Below the pieces are notes generated by a model that was given only the letters and a program-made list of their open reading frames with translations, made no database searches and was not told where the DNA came from. Positions 46,501-55,597 of a stretch of DNA of 64,000 bases are shown here, piece by piece (positions within the stretch are counted from its first letter, which is position 1; the number at the start of each line of letters is the position of its first letter). Made by a program: the position numbers and the translations under genes. Where the stretch lies: NCBI GenBank assembly GCA_036703275.1, contig DATNPK010000082.1, positions 1 to 64,000 of the forward strand. Direction: 5' to 3'. The DNA comes from Coleofasciculaceae cyanobacterium (GTDB lineage: Bacteria > Cyanobacteriota > Cyanobacteriia > Cyanobacteriales > Xenococcaceae).

Positions 46501-49500
46501 CCACCAGCAGCAGCATGAATGAGAATTTTATCCCCTGACTTAATTTTAGCTAGATAATGTAGTCCGTAATAAGCGGTTAAAAAGGTTGTCGGAATCGTCG
46601 CAGCTTCGGCATAGTTGAGGTGTTCTGGTTTGGCGATCGCAAATTGAGCATTCACCGTTACATGGCTACTTAAGCTACCTACAGCTTGTGCTGCAATCAC
46701 CTCATCCCCTACTTGAAAATTAATTACGCCTTCTCCTACGGCTACCACAACTCCTGCACATTCACCACCAAAGGGTACTTCAGTTGAGTCGGCAAATCCC
46801 ATTGCTTGCAGATATTCTTGCAACACGCCTAAAGCATTTAAGACATCACGGAAGTTTACCCCACTAGCGGCTACTTCAATCTCAATTTCTCCAGGTTGAG
46901 GAAAGCGACGCTGTAAAGGTGCAAGAGTAAGATTGTCTAATGTGCCGTAGTTAGATAGTTGCAGTCGGTAGGGATTATTTAAGGTGTTGTCTTTAGGAGT
47001 CAGTCTAGCTACATATCTTTGATTATCGTGATACGCAACCTGAGTTTCTTCACCGGTAGATAGTAATTCTGGTAATAGCTGCTTGAAAACACGATCGCTA
47101 TTTAGATTATCGAAATCGATTAAGCTACAGCTTAAACTAGGATATTCATGCGCGATCGCTTTAACCAATCCCCATATCCCTGATAAATTATTTACTTTAT
47201 ATTGAGCTTGCTTGGTAACAACTGCTAGTTGAGTAAGGTTGAGATTTGCTGCTGCCAAAGACTGCATGAGATAGAAGATACTGGCGCAGTCTCGATCGTT
47301 AACAACGCCTGGTTCACTTTGATTGCAGAAATAAACAATTCTTAAATTAGCAGCGCGATCGTAATCTATAGTTTGCCATAACTGCTGAAAATCTTCGGGT
47401 CGATCGGGGTTAATCGTATATTGCGTATTTAATTTTGATGCAGTGAAGCGATCGCCTTTAGCCAGCAAGATACCCGATAATTGTGAGGTTATTTTTAGAG
47501 ATAGCTCGTTTTCTTGAGCAAATACCAGCCAAACATCGTTATTTTGAACCTGAAAGCGCTTTTTATTATCTAAATCCTGATTTTCCCAGTCAACTTCATA
47601 TAAAGAATGAGTGAGACTATTTTCGACTGCTGGAAGATCGATTAATTTCCGTAGAGATTGAAGCGAGAGATACTGCAAAGACAAGCCCTTTATTTGGGCA
47701 ACTAAATCACCAGAATCATCGATTAAAACCAAATTTGCGGTTAAAACGCGATCGCTTTGGGTAGACTTAATAGTTACATGAGTCCAAACCCGCATACAGC
47801 CTGGTTTAACTAGAGTCAAAGTTTCCATACCAACAGGTAGATAAACTCCTGAGTGAGATTCTGTTACCGTACCAATTAGCTGTAAACAAGCATCCAGTAA
47901 TGCGGGGTGAAGTTGATAATTATCGGCGCGATCGACAAGATTATCTGGTAGCTGAATATATCCTAGAGCTTCTCTTTCTCCCTGCCATATTTGCTTGATT
48001 CCCTGAAAGCTAATGCCGTAATTAAGCCCTTGTTTACTTAGTGTTTGATAATAATCGGCAATATCTGAATATGGTTGCAGTGAAGACTGTAATTGAGCTA
48101 AGTCTAGATTATTTCTCAAGCGATCGCATCTTTTAACTTCAACTTCGCTATGTAAAATAAATTTATCACCACCAGAAGCACAGCTAAAAATTTGTACTCG
48201 ATAAACTGAATTCGATCCAGGAGATAACACCGTCTGAAGTTGAGTAGTATCTCCTAAGATCAAAGGCTGTTTAATTAAAAACTGTTCGAGTCGTAAGTTG
48301 CAATCTGGGTAAATATATCGCCCTGCTGCCAGTGCCATTTCTAAGTAAGCCGTTGCTGGAAATACTATTGCTGATTCCAATCGATGATCTGGCAAATATT
48401 CAGGGCTATTAGCCTCAATTTGTCCCTGAAAACGGATTTCTGAAGTTGCAGCTAGGGTTAAGGGATTGCCCAGTAAAGGATGTAATGGCTGTTGGTTTAA
48501 ATTAGCTTCAGTCCAAAATTTGGCTCGATCCCACCAGTATCGTTGACGCTGAAAAGGATAAGTAGGCAGTTTGACACCTTGAGAATTACAATTGCGATTA
48601 AATGCTTGCCAGTCGATTTTGATTCCCTGGTGGTATAGTTGAGCAACACTATTTAAAATTACTTGCCAATCATCTTGTTGATGAGCCAGACTAGTCAGCA
48701 ACAGGGGAGAATAATTTATTTCAGTGGCTAAGATTGTTTTGCCGATGTTAGCCAGAATTGGCTTTGCCCCAACCTCCAAAAAAATATCAATTCCCTGCTG
48801 GAGTAAAAACTGGAAGCTGTCAGCAAATTTAACTGGCTGAATAATATGCTCTACCCAATAGTTAGGATTAGTAATATCTAGTCCTGCTAATTGTGCCGTG
48901 ACGTTAGAAACTAGAGAAATCTGGGGTGCAGTATAAGCTATTTCTGCTGCTATTTGACTAAAGTCTTCCAGCATAGGCTTCATTAACGGAGAATGAAAAG
49001 CATGAGAAACATCCAACGGAGTGCTGCTAATATCTATCTGAGCTAATTTAGCTTTAATTACTTTTAGAGTCTGACTGTTTCCTGCAATAACGATATTGCG
49101 ATCGCTGTTAATGGCAGCAATATTTACTTCTTGGTTATAGTTAGCAATCAACTCAGCAACTTCTACCTGACTACTAAAGATAGCTAGCATTCCCCCCGAT
49201 GAAGGTAATTCCTCCATCAGCAGGCCTCGATGCGCAACCAGCTTTAAACCATCTGCCAAACTAAAAACTCCTGCAATACAGGCTGCAACATATTCTCCAA
49301 TACTATGCCCCGCAACATAATCGGGTTTAATACCCCAAGCAAGCCACAATTGAGCCAGGGCGTATTCCAATGCAAAGATAGCGGGCTGGGTATATATTGT
49401 GCGGTTAATTTCCAGTTGTCGATCGCTGTCGCAATTAGAATTAGATTGGGTAAAAATTATTTCCAATAAAGGTCGATCTAAATAATATTCCAGAATAGCT

Positions 49501-51185
49501 GCACAGCGGTTTAATGCCTCCCGAAAAACAGGCTGGGTATTGTAGAGTTGTTGACCCATGCCGACATACTGCGAACCTTGTCCTGTAAACAGCCAACAAA
49601 TCTTCTTCGGCTGAGAATTAACAGTACTTACTTTCAATCCTGTTATCTCCTTGCCAGAGGTAAAAGCCGCCAGTTGCTTGTGTAACTGCTGAGTCGATTT
49701 ACTGATACAGCTAAGGCGATAATTAAAGTGACTTCGTTGTCTTTGAGTCGCTACACAAATTTCTGCTAAAGATTTATCTGTATCTTGAAGCAAAACTTGA
49801 TAACTTTGGACCAACTCCTGTAGTGCAGATTTACTCTTAGCCGAAATAGTCAGAAAATGTAGCGGAAGTAATTCTTGTTCTATCTCCCCATCTCCCCGTC
49901 GCCCCGTCGCCCCGTCTGCCATGACAACATGAGCATTCGTCCCGCCGAAGCCAAAGGAATTAACCCCAGTAATTACAGGTTTGTCTTGTTGCCAAGGAGT
50001 CAACTCTGTCACAACTTTTAGGTTTAAATCTTCAAAGGCGATCGCCCGATTAGGCGTATTAAAATGCAGGCTGGGGGGAATCTGCTTGTGTTTAAGTGCT
50101 AGTGCTACCTTGATAATCCCCGCAATACCTGCTGCGGTTTCGGTATGACCAATATTGGTTTTGACTGAACCAATTAAGCATTTTCCTGATTGACGATTTT
50201 TACCTAAAACTGCCCCTAAAGCATTGGTTTCAATCGGATCGCCCACTTTTGTTCCCGTACCATGCGCCTCAATGTAATCTACCTGCGCTGGATCGATACC
50301 GACGCGATCGTAAGCTTCTCGTAATACAGCCTCTTGAGCCTGGGGATTTGGTGCAGCCAATCCTTTGCTTAGACCATCCTGGTTGACCGCACTACTGAGA
50401 ATTACACCATAAATATCATCACCCTCTGCTTGAGCCTGAGAGAGAGGCTTTAATAAGATTAAACCTGCTCCTTCTCCCCTGACATAACCGTCAGCACTGG
50501 CATCAAAGCTTTTACAACGCCCCTCACTGGACATAAAGCCACCCTTGCTAAAACCCACCATAATCGTCGGCAGCAGCAGCATATTTACTCCACCAGCTAA
50601 AGCTAAGTCAGATTCTCCTGTCCAAATACTCTGACAGGCCAAATGAACCGCGACTAAAGATGAAGAACAAGCCGTATCTACTGCCAAACTTGGGCCTTTA
50701 AAATCAAAGCTATAGGAAATACGATTAGCTGCAATACAGTTTCCTGTTCCCGTTGTGGCGTAAGGTTCGCTTACAGGCTGTTGCCACATCATAATCGAGT
50801 AATCGTGTGTCCCAATACCAATAAAGACCCCTGTCTTGCTACCCTTTAAATCTTCGGGGATTTGACCAGCATCTTCTAAAGTTTCCCAGGCAACTTCTAA
50901 CAATAGACGTTGTTGTGGATCCATTGTTACCGCTTCTTTGGGAGCGATGCCGAAAAACTGGGGATCGAAGCGATCTATATCTTCAAGAAAACCACCCCAG
51001 CGAGTATTAGCTTTACCTGGTTTGCTTTGGTCTGGATCGTAATAAGAGTCTACATCCCATCTAGATGCGGGAACTTCGGATATTCCATCTCTGCCATCTC
51101 GAATCATTGACCAAAAAGCTTCAGGGTTGTTCGCGCCTGGAAAACGACAGCCTATACCAATAATGGCGATGGGTTCTAATTGCAT
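43515..51185 (-). CDS. Highly reducing polyketide synthase fused to alpha-oxoamine synthase
   Basis: 2556 residues. Domains in order: KS (1-425; C173, H308, H347), AT (about 528-830; S628 in GHSIGEY and HAFH at 728-731, the malonyl-specific signature), DH (about 900-1170; H934, D1098), a structural pseudo-KR (about 1195-1400), ER (about 1415-1735; AGGVGQ at 1560-1565), KR (about 1740-1975; GGLGALG, LDD at 1830-1832, Y1887), ACP (about 2010-2090; S2047 in GMDSLMA) and a PLP alpha-oxoamine synthase (about 2190-2550; VDEAH near 2368, K2403 in GTLSKSF). All active-site residues are intact and there is no methyltransferase or thioesterase. One fully reducing module should make saturated acyl-ACP, perhaps iteratively, and the last domain should condense it with an amino acid, losing CO2, to give a 2-amino-3-ketone. 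The arrangement equals a fusion of the fumonisin enzymes Fum1 and Fum8 minus methylation. Amino acid and chain length unknown. Confidence 0.95.
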   Translation of the reverse strand: MQLEPIAIIGIGCRFPGANNPEAFWSMIRDGRDGISEVPASRWDVDSYYDPDQSKPGKANTRWGGFLEDIDRFDPQFFGIAPKEAVTMDPQQRLLLEVAWETLEDAGQIPEDLKGSKTGVFIGIGTHDYSIMMWQQPVSEPYATTGTGNCIAANRISYSFDFKGPSLAVDTACSSSLVAVHLACQSIWTGESDLALAGGVNMLLLPTIMVGFSKGGFMSSEGRCKSFDASADGYVRGEGAGLILLKPLSQAQAEGDDIYGVILSSAVNQDGLSKGLAAPNPQAQEAVLREAYDRVGIDPAQVDYIEAHGTGTKVGDPIETNALGAVLGKNRQSGKCLIGSVKTNIGHTETAAGIAGIIKVALALKHKQIPPSLHFNTPNRAIAFEDLNLKVVTELTPWQQDKPVITGVNSFGFGGTNAHVVMADGATGRRGDGEIEQELLPLHFLTISAKSKSALQELVQSYQVLLQDTDKSLAEICVATQRQRSHFNYRLSCISKSTQQLHKQLAAFTSGKEITGLKVSTVNSQPKKICWLFTGQGSQYVGMGQQLYNTQPVFREALNRCAAILEYYLDRPLLEIIFTQSNSNCDSDRQLEINRTIYTQPAIFALEYALAQLWLAWGIKPDYVAGHSIGEYVAACIAGVFSLADGLKLVAHRGLLMEELPSSGGMLAIFSSQVEVAELIANYNQEVNIAAINSDRNIVIAGNSQTLKVIKAKLAQIDISSTPLDVSHAFHSPLMKPMLEDFSQIAAEIAYTAPQISLVSNVTAQLAGLDITNPNYWVEHIIQPVKFADSFQFLLQQGIDIFLEVGAKPILANIGKTILATEINYSPLLLTSLAHQQDDWQVILNSVAQLYHQGIKIDWQAFNRNCNSQGVKLPTYPFQRQRYWWDRAKFWTEANLNQQPLHPLLGNPLTLAATSEIRFQGQIEANSPEYLPDHRLESAIVFPATAYLEMALAAGRYIYPDCNLRLEQFLIKQPLILGDTTQLQTVLSPGSNSVYRVQIFSCASGGDKFILHSEVEVKRCDRLRNNLDLAQLQSSLQPYSDIADYYQTLSKQGLNYGISFQGIKQIWQGEREALGYIQLPDNLVDRADNYQLHPALLDACLQLIGTVTESHSGVYLPVGMETLTLVKPGCMRVWTHVTIKSTQSDRVLTANLVLIDDSGDLVAQIKGLSLQYLSLQSLRKLIDLPAVENSLTHSLYEVDWENQDLDNKKRFQVQNNDVWLVFAQENELSLKITSQLSGILLAKGDRFTASKLNTQYTINPDRPEDFQQLWQTIDYDRAANLRIVYFCNQSEPGVVNDRDCASIFYLMQSLAAANLNLTQLAVVTKQAQYKVNNLSGIWGLVKAIAHEYPSLSCSLIDFDNLNSDRVFKQLLPELLSTGEETQVAYHDNQRYVARLTPKDNTLNNPYRLQLSNYGTLDNLTLAPLQRRFPQPGEIEIEVAASGVNFRDVLNALGVLQEYLQAMGFADSTEVPFGGECAGVVVAVGEGVINFQVGDEVIAAQAVGSLSSHVTVNAQFAIAKPEHLNYAEAATIPTTFLTAYYGLHYLAKIKSGDKILIHAAAGGVGQAAVQLAQQIGAEVYATASLGKWDFLKASGVKYVMNSRNLDFAEQVMQLTNGEGVDLILNSLNGDFIPQNLAILAPRGRFIEIGKVGIWDRAQVAAKRADIRYFPFDLLEVSNQDPELIASLFAQLQQQFSDRQLQPLPHKVFPITEADDAFRYMAQAKHIGKVVISLPASNQVIKADGSYLITGGLGALGLLVAKWLVEEGANNLILLGRKEPSASAQQQINKLEQQGVTVNFIQVDITDDRAVKQIFATSPSPIKGVIHTAGILDDGLLKTLSWERFQKVLQPKITGAWNLHQASAKLPLDWFVCFSSIASVFGAAGQSNYGAANAFMDNLMSYRRNLGLPGLSINWSIWDEVGMASRLSFQQQQRLRQQGLSAIAPQQGLQVLKQLLQQQADQTIIFPVDWATFLRQQPANPFFARLQPQTEIEPTLASDFLQLLAQTPESQQHHVLQEHIREQIAKVLGFSDLEDIDTQEKFADLGMDSLMAVEFKNHLQASLGNAISLTAAFDYPNVELLTNYIAQELSSENVLLKIEPKQAKEISVQQIEEILEARQGLQDEPMFPHNPASFASKNNLQEKPAVVPIKTSQFEIEPEYSQFKLTPEYINLQKDLARVEKLGNPFFSLHQGIAQDTIQTDNRILINYSSYNYLGMSGDPEVIAATQKAIAQYGTSVSASRVLSGERPIHLELEREIANLIGTDDAIVYVGGHATNVSTIGHLFGNRDLIICDSLSHNSIKEGCNLSGATVIDFPHNDCQALEAILERERSKYQKVLIAIEGIYSTDGDLAPLTKIVALKQHYQTFLLVDEAHSIGVLGLSGGGIREHFELKSTDVDLWMGTLSKSFASCGGYIAGCRELIEYLKYTAPGFVFSVGMSPANTAAALAAIKLLKSEPERAIALQSRAKFCLNLAKNKGFNTGYSADSPVIPIIVGEPHKAVCLAQLLNQSGINVNPMVYPSVPYDAARLRFFITCLHTEAQIQLTMNTLERLMQRDTDN

Positions 51186-51354
51186 GGTTGACGGTGGATC
51201 GGTGGGAAACTAATGAACTGTGGTGTAGATTAGCATATATATAAACCGTTGTAGATTAGCTAAGTTTAATTTACGCAGGTTTAGGTAATATATTTTTGGC
51301 GTTAGTGAATCAAGGTAGCATTTAAAATCTAGTCAGATTTGAATTTAATTCAAA

Positions 51355-51465
51355 AAGCTAACAGCTAATAGCTAATAGCTATATGCCCATATGCCCGTGC
51401 ATGACTCTATCACGGACGACGCGAAGCGGTATCCTTTACCGTTATTGGACGGCGGTAAAGCATGA
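51355..51465. repeat. Dispersed repeat with heptamers
   Basis: Tandem GCTAATA-type heptamers (51359-51380), then ATGCCC duplications and a GACTCTATCACGGACGACGCG block shared with 11610-11630 and a GGTATCCTTTACC segment. It fills much of the space between the start of the polyketide synthase gene and the lipid A deacylase gene. Confidence 0.6.
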
Positions 51466-52110
51466 TTAACGAGGAAACTGTACCCCGACATACCCCATGA
51501 TGCTGTCTCTACCAGGATTTGCCCCAAATAGATCTGCATGGGAAATATGATGCCAGCGCAACCCCAACATTAGCCTTCGGTTATTTTTAAGCTTGATACT
51601 TGTACCAGCACCAGCTTGAGGCGTAAAGTTAAAGCTTGCTCCTGTACTGGGGACATCACTTGTTGTACCCATTACCCCCGCACCACCGTCAACATAAAGC
51701 GACCAGTTGGACTTACGCACAAAGTGCCAGCGCATCAAAAGAGCTAAGTTTAGCCCCAAAGCATCATCATCTGGTTGACTAAAATAAATGGTGTTTAATT
51801 CTAAATTAATACTATGACCATTGAACAGAAATTTGGATAATCCTGCACCTACTAAAGCAAAGCGTTGCGGAAAAGACTCATTCCTGTCTAGGGTAGTGGC
51901 TGCTGCACCCTGGATGTACCAGTGTTTTTGACCTTTAGTCCCAAAGGTAGGCTCAGATTGTGACTGCGGAATGCGTTTAGCCTGGAGTTGTTTAATTGGA
52001 GTTGAATGCGCGGGAGAGGGCGATCGCAAGAGTAACAACATCCCTACAAAAAACGTTATGCCATGATAGATGTTATTTTTATTGCTCAAAATAGTATTAT
52101 GCTTAATCAA
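51466..52110 (-). CDS. PagL-like lipid A 3-O-deacylase (acyloxyacyl hydrolase)
   Basis: 214 residues with TTG at 52110; the ATG at 52041 would shorten the N-terminus to the middle of the signal peptide, which is better with the longer start. The mature part is a small outer-membrane barrel and ends with the PagL catalytic segment RWHHISHADLFGANPGRDS, with the His-x-Ser pair, and FPR at the C-terminus. PagL removes the 3-position acyl chain of lipid A. Many cyanobacteria make unusual lipid A, so the true substrate could be another envelope lipid. Lies directly beside the polyketide synthase start, same strand. Confidence 0.75.
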   Translation of the reverse strand: MIKHNTILSNKNNIYHGITFFVGMLLLLRSPSPAHSTPIKQLQAKRIPQSQSEPTFGTKGQKHWYIQGAAATTLDRNESFPQRFALVGAGLSKFLFNGHSINLELNTIYFSQPDDDALGLNLALLMRWHFVRKSNWSLYVDGGAGVMGTTSDVPSTGASFNFTPQAGAGTSIKLKNNRRLMLGLRWHHISHADLFGANPGRDSIMGYVGVQFPR

Positions 52111-52167
52111 AATTAATAATATTCATTGACCACAAACCACAGTTTAGCTTAACTTTATCAACGATAA

Positions 52168-53937
52168 ATGTCTTATAAAAAATACCTACAGGCATTCGAT
52201 CTAACTTCAGTTATTTTACTGATAACTGTACTCTTGCTGGGAATCTTTTTTCGCTTTGCTAATCTGGATTATAAGGTTTTTTGGGTAGATGAAGTTTCTA
52301 CTGCCGTTCGAGTTTCTGGCTATACTATTCCCGAAGTTACTGATGATTTAATTCAACAAGGTATTGTCGATCGCCGTATTTTATCCTCATATCAAACTGT
52401 AAATTCAGCTAAATCTTGGCAAGATAGTTTTAATGCTTTAATCCAAAGCCCAGAACACGCACCACTTTATTTTGTCTTGACCAGACTATGGATGCAGTGG
52501 TGGGGAAACTCCATAGTGGCGATCAGAAGCCTGTCAGCTTGGTTGAGTTTATTAGTTTTTCCCTGTCTATATTGGCTATGCAAAGAATTATTCGATCAAC
52601 CGTTAGTTAGCCAGCTAGCGATAATGTTCATGAGTGTATCGCCTTTTTACGCCGCTTATGCTCAAGAAGCACGTCCTTATAGTTTATGGACAGTGACAAT
52701 TTTATTAATCAGCGTCAGTTTTTTGAGAGCAATTAGGCTAAATAATAAACTATCTTGGTTGTTCTATAGTTTTTGCTTGACTATTAGTTTTTATACTTCT
52801 TTATTTTCTATCTATATTGCCTTTTTCCAGGGTATTTATCTGTTATTGGTTCACCGACAAAGAAAGTTGAAGATCATCAAGAGTTATGTGATATCCTCGA
52901 TTATTGCTTTACTATTTTTTTCGCCTTGGATATTAGTAATTTTCAATAATTTTAACTTACTCAAAAAAAATACGAGCTGGATGAGAGGTAATTTTAACCT
53001 AGCTGATATTATCGCTGTTTTCATTGGCACAAATTTACTAGTTTTTGGCGATTTACCAATTTCTCAAAACTCTAATCCAGTTCAAACGGCAGTAGTTTTA
53101 ATTATTGTGGTTCTTGGTTTATTAGCTAGTCTTAAATTGCATCGGCGCTGGAAACAAAGACTCGTCAAGCTTGCTTTGCTACTAACTGCATCAAGTAGCA
53201 TCTTATTATTATCTCAATATATATATCTGGACTGGATAACTATAATTGGCGCATTAGTTGCCTTATGTATTTTAAGTCTATCCGTTTATTCTTTATACTA
53301 CTTGATAGCTCATACTAATCGCGATCGCTGGCTATTTATTCTGAGCTTAATGCTTTCTCTCCCAGTACCTCTAGTATTAACCGATATTATTAATCAGGGA
53401 CAAAGTTCAACTGCCCCGAGATATTTAATTCCCTTACAGTTGGGAATCTTAATTGCCGTGACATATACTTTGGCTAATAAATTGGCAACGATTGATGTTA
53501 AGTCGGTAAATCAACAAAAATTCTGGCGGTTAATTGTAATTGCTTTTATCAGCTTGGGTATTTATTCCTGCATACGCAATCTAAGCTTGTCGCCATTTTA
53601 TCAAAAAGGAAGAAATATTAATAATCCTGCGATCGCAAAAATAATTAATCAAAGTAATTCTGCTTTAGTAACTACAGAATATAATGGTGCGATGGATGCT
53701 GTATCTTTGGCTTATTCTTTGATAGAAAAAGTTAAATACAAAATTATTACTCCTGAAGAAAAATTAAATCAGTATTTTAATCAATTCGATGATATATATG
53801 TTCTCAAACCTTCTCTAGAGTTAAAAGAAAAACTAGAAAATAATCAAACAATTAATTTTAATCAGGTATATAAATCCCATGTATTTAGTGCTGATGAATT
53901 TCCTCTAGATCTTTATATAGTCGAGCTAGCTACTTAA
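52168..53937 (+). CDS. GT39-like polytopic glycosyltransferase
   Basis: 589 residues with about 11-12 membrane helices. The first periplasmic loop contains the acidic pair in FWVDEVSTAVR (near 38), the general-base position of GT-C enzymes (PMT/ArnT type) that use polyprenyl-phosphate sugars. A second loop has the AQEARPYSLW motif typical of the family. It probably transfers a sugar to a lipid or polymer on the outer face of the membrane. Twelve bp separate it from the GT4 gene, so the two form an operon. Confidence 0.85.
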   Translation: MSYKKYLQAFDLTSVILLITVLLLGIFFRFANLDYKVFWVDEVSTAVRVSGYTIPEVTDDLIQQGIVDRRILSSYQTVNSAKSWQDSFNALIQSPEHAPLYFVLTRLWMQWWGNSIVAIRSLSAWLSLLVFPCLYWLCKELFDQPLVSQLAIMFMSVSPFYAAYAQEARPYSLWTVTILLISVSFLRAIRLNNKLSWLFYSFCLTISFYTSLFSIYIAFFQGIYLLLVHRQRKLKIIKSYVISSIIALLFFSPWILVIFNNFNLLKKNTSWMRGNFNLADIIAVFIGTNLLVFGDLPISQNSNPVQTAVVLIIVVLGLLASLKLHRRWKQRLVKLALLLTASSSILLLSQYIYLDWITIIGALVALCILSLSVYSLYYLIAHTNRDRWLFILSLMLSLPVPLVLTDIINQGQSSTAPRYLIPLQLGILIAVTYTLANKLATIDVKSVNQQKFWRLIVIAFISLGIYSCIRNLSLSPFYQKGRNINNPAIAKIINQSNSALVTTEYNGAMDAVSLAYSLIEKVKYKIITPEEKLNQYFNQFDDIYVLKPSLELKEKLENNQTINFNQVYKSHVFSADEFPLDLYIVELAT

Positions 53938-53949
53938 GTAGGTAAATTC

Positions 53950-55182
53950 ATGAAAATAGCAATAATTTGTTCTAGCTTTTTTCCAGTAATTGATGGAGTA
54001 ACGATCGCGGTATATAAAAGGCTGGAACAGCTTAGTATTTTAGGACATCAAGTAATAGTATTTTGTCCAGACTATAAACCGATTAAATATATTTATCTAG
54101 ATTATCAAAAATATACAGGTAAAATATTTTCTGGCGTAGAAATAATTAGCTTACCTAGTAGTAAAGCGATCGCCTTAGATTTTGAGCGAGATGTAACTAT
54201 TAATTCTTATCAAATTGTGATTAAAGAATTAGCCAAATTCAAACCTGACATTATTCATGTTGATGAAGCTGAAAGATTAGGTGTTTGCTTGCTAAAACTA
54301 CCAGGAGTTAAGTACGCCAGACAAAATAATATCCCTTGTGTGGCATGGTTTCATACCAACTATATTGATTATTTTGATGACTATTTTGATTTGCCTTTAG
54401 AATTTAATAAATTAATTAAAAAGATATTAAGCTTCATCTTTGCCAAAATTTATAATTCTTATGACTTAACTTTAGTATCGAGTCCAAATACCGCTCAAAA
54501 GATTAAAAATATCGCGGTTAAAAATATATATTTTGCTGAACTATTAGGCTGCGATATAAGCCAATTTAATCAGATCAAAAGAACTAGCAATTTTTTTACC
54601 GAACAATATAATTTACCTCATCTAGACAATAAAATAAAACTAATCTTTATCGGACGTTTAACTCCAGACAAAGGTTGGAATTTTGCAGGCGAATCATTAG
54701 CCGAACTACCACGAGAAATATTAGATAAAATAGCAATTATCATTGCTGGAGATGGAACACTTAAAAATCAAATAGAACAGACTTTAAAACAGATAACGTC
54801 CAACATCTATTTACTAGGTAGAATTGCGCCCGAAACTGTACCCGAACTACTAACCAATGGCAATATATTTATTACCAATTCCGAAAAAGAAACCAGGGGA
54901 CTAACAGTTATAGAAGCTGCCGCTGCGGGAATACCTGCGATCGCGCCCCGCGCTGGAGGGGTTGTTGATACTATTAAAGATGGCTCAACTGGCTTTTTAT
55001 ATCAACCTCAAAACAAAGCAGATTTTTTAAATAAACTGACTCTATTAATTTCTGATGATAACTTACGACAGTCAATGGGAGCAAAAGCTCAACAAATAGC
55101 TCAACAATGGAATTGGAAGCAAACTGTTAAAAATTTAGTCGAGATTTGGAAAAAAGAAATAATTAAAAATAAGTCTAACTAA
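53950..55182 (+). CDS. GT4-family glycosyltransferase
   Basis: 410 residues, GT-B fold. The N-terminus reads IAIICSSFFPVIDGVTIAVY, as in GT4 enzymes such as sulfoquinovosyl/mannosyl transferases. The nucleotide-sugar side has FIGRLTPDKGW (about 232-242), an EKETRGLTVIEAAAAGIPAI segment carrying the E-x7-E motif and a GGVVDTIKDG segment. It probably adds a sugar to a lipid acceptor at the cytoplasmic face. Acceptor unknown; placement near the polyketide/FAAL genes raises a glycolipid, but this is inference. Confidence 0.88.
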   Translation: MKIAIICSSFFPVIDGVTIAVYKRLEQLSILGHQVIVFCPDYKPIKYIYLDYQKYTGKIFSGVEIISLPSSKAIALDFERDVTINSYQIVIKELAKFKPDIIHVDEAERLGVCLLKLPGVKYARQNNIPCVAWFHTNYIDYFDDYFDLPLEFNKLIKKILSFIFAKIYNSYDLTLVSSPNTAQKIKNIAVKNIYFAELLGCDISQFNQIKRTSNFFTEQYNLPHLDNKIKLIFIGRLTPDKGWNFAGESLAELPREILDKIAIIIAGDGTLKNQIEQTLKQITSNIYLLGRIAPETVPELLTNGNIFITNSEKETRGLTVIEAAAAGIPAIAPRAGGVVDTIKDGSTGFLYQPQNKADFLNKLTLLISDDNLRQSMGAKAQQIAQQWNWKQTVKNLVEIWKKEIIKNKSN

Positions 55183-55240
55183 TTTATTATCTGGAGTTCT
55201 CTGCAAGCTAGAGTAAACTAGTTTAATTATTATATTCACG

Positions 55241-55356
55241 ATAGTTAGAAAAAGCTATTAGCCCTAAAGGATTAGCCCTAAAGGATTAGCCCTAAAGGAT
55301 TAGCTCCTTACGTCGCGTCCTCCTTACGTCGCGTCCCGTTAGCTGTTAGCTATTAA
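55241..55356 (+). repeat. Left copy of a 58-bp inverted repeat, with internal tandem expansion
   Basis: After ATAGTTAGAAAAAGCTATT come three copies of the 14-mer AGCCCTAAAGGATT (55260-55301) and two of the 16-mer CTCCTTACGTCGCGTC (55304-55335), then CCGTTAGCTGTTAGCTATT. With one copy of each unit it equals the reverse complement of 60721-60778 without mismatch. Confidence 0.85.
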
Positions 55357-55440
55357 TAGACGTGTCTTAATCTTTACTTCGAGTGCTTAATCAAAAATAT
55401 AAACATAGCTGGTAAGCCAGTCAATCATTCCTTGATGCAG

Positions 55441-55570
55441 TCCTAAACGAAGACAGCCCTAAAGGGTACCGCTTCGCATAAAGTCAGGAGTCAGGAGTCA
55501 GGAGTTAAGACTTTAGGGCATATCCTTTAGGAGACTTTTATATAGCGAGATCTCAGACGAAGCAGTATAA
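55441..55570 (-). repeat. Dispersed repeat, reverse-oriented copy
   Basis: Contains AGTCAGG heptamers in tandem (55482-55505), then the reverse complement of the block at 464-512 (TATAAAAGTCxCCTAAAGGA and a GAGATCT half). Ends where the IsrB element begins. Confidence 0.6.
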
Positions 55571-55597
55571 CTTATACAATTAATATCTAAACCTTCT

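Noticed and set aside
43515-51185. Olefin synthase or heterocyst glycolipid synthase
   Set aside because: Ols proteins have a fused acyl-AMP ligase at the front and sulfotransferase plus thioesterase at the end; Hgl proteins differ in domain set. Neither has the C-terminal oxoamine synthase seen here.
55260-55335. Short direct repeats that might be a CRISPR array
   Set aside because: The units are contiguous 14- and 16-mers without spacers and belong to a dispersed repeat; no cas genes are present.
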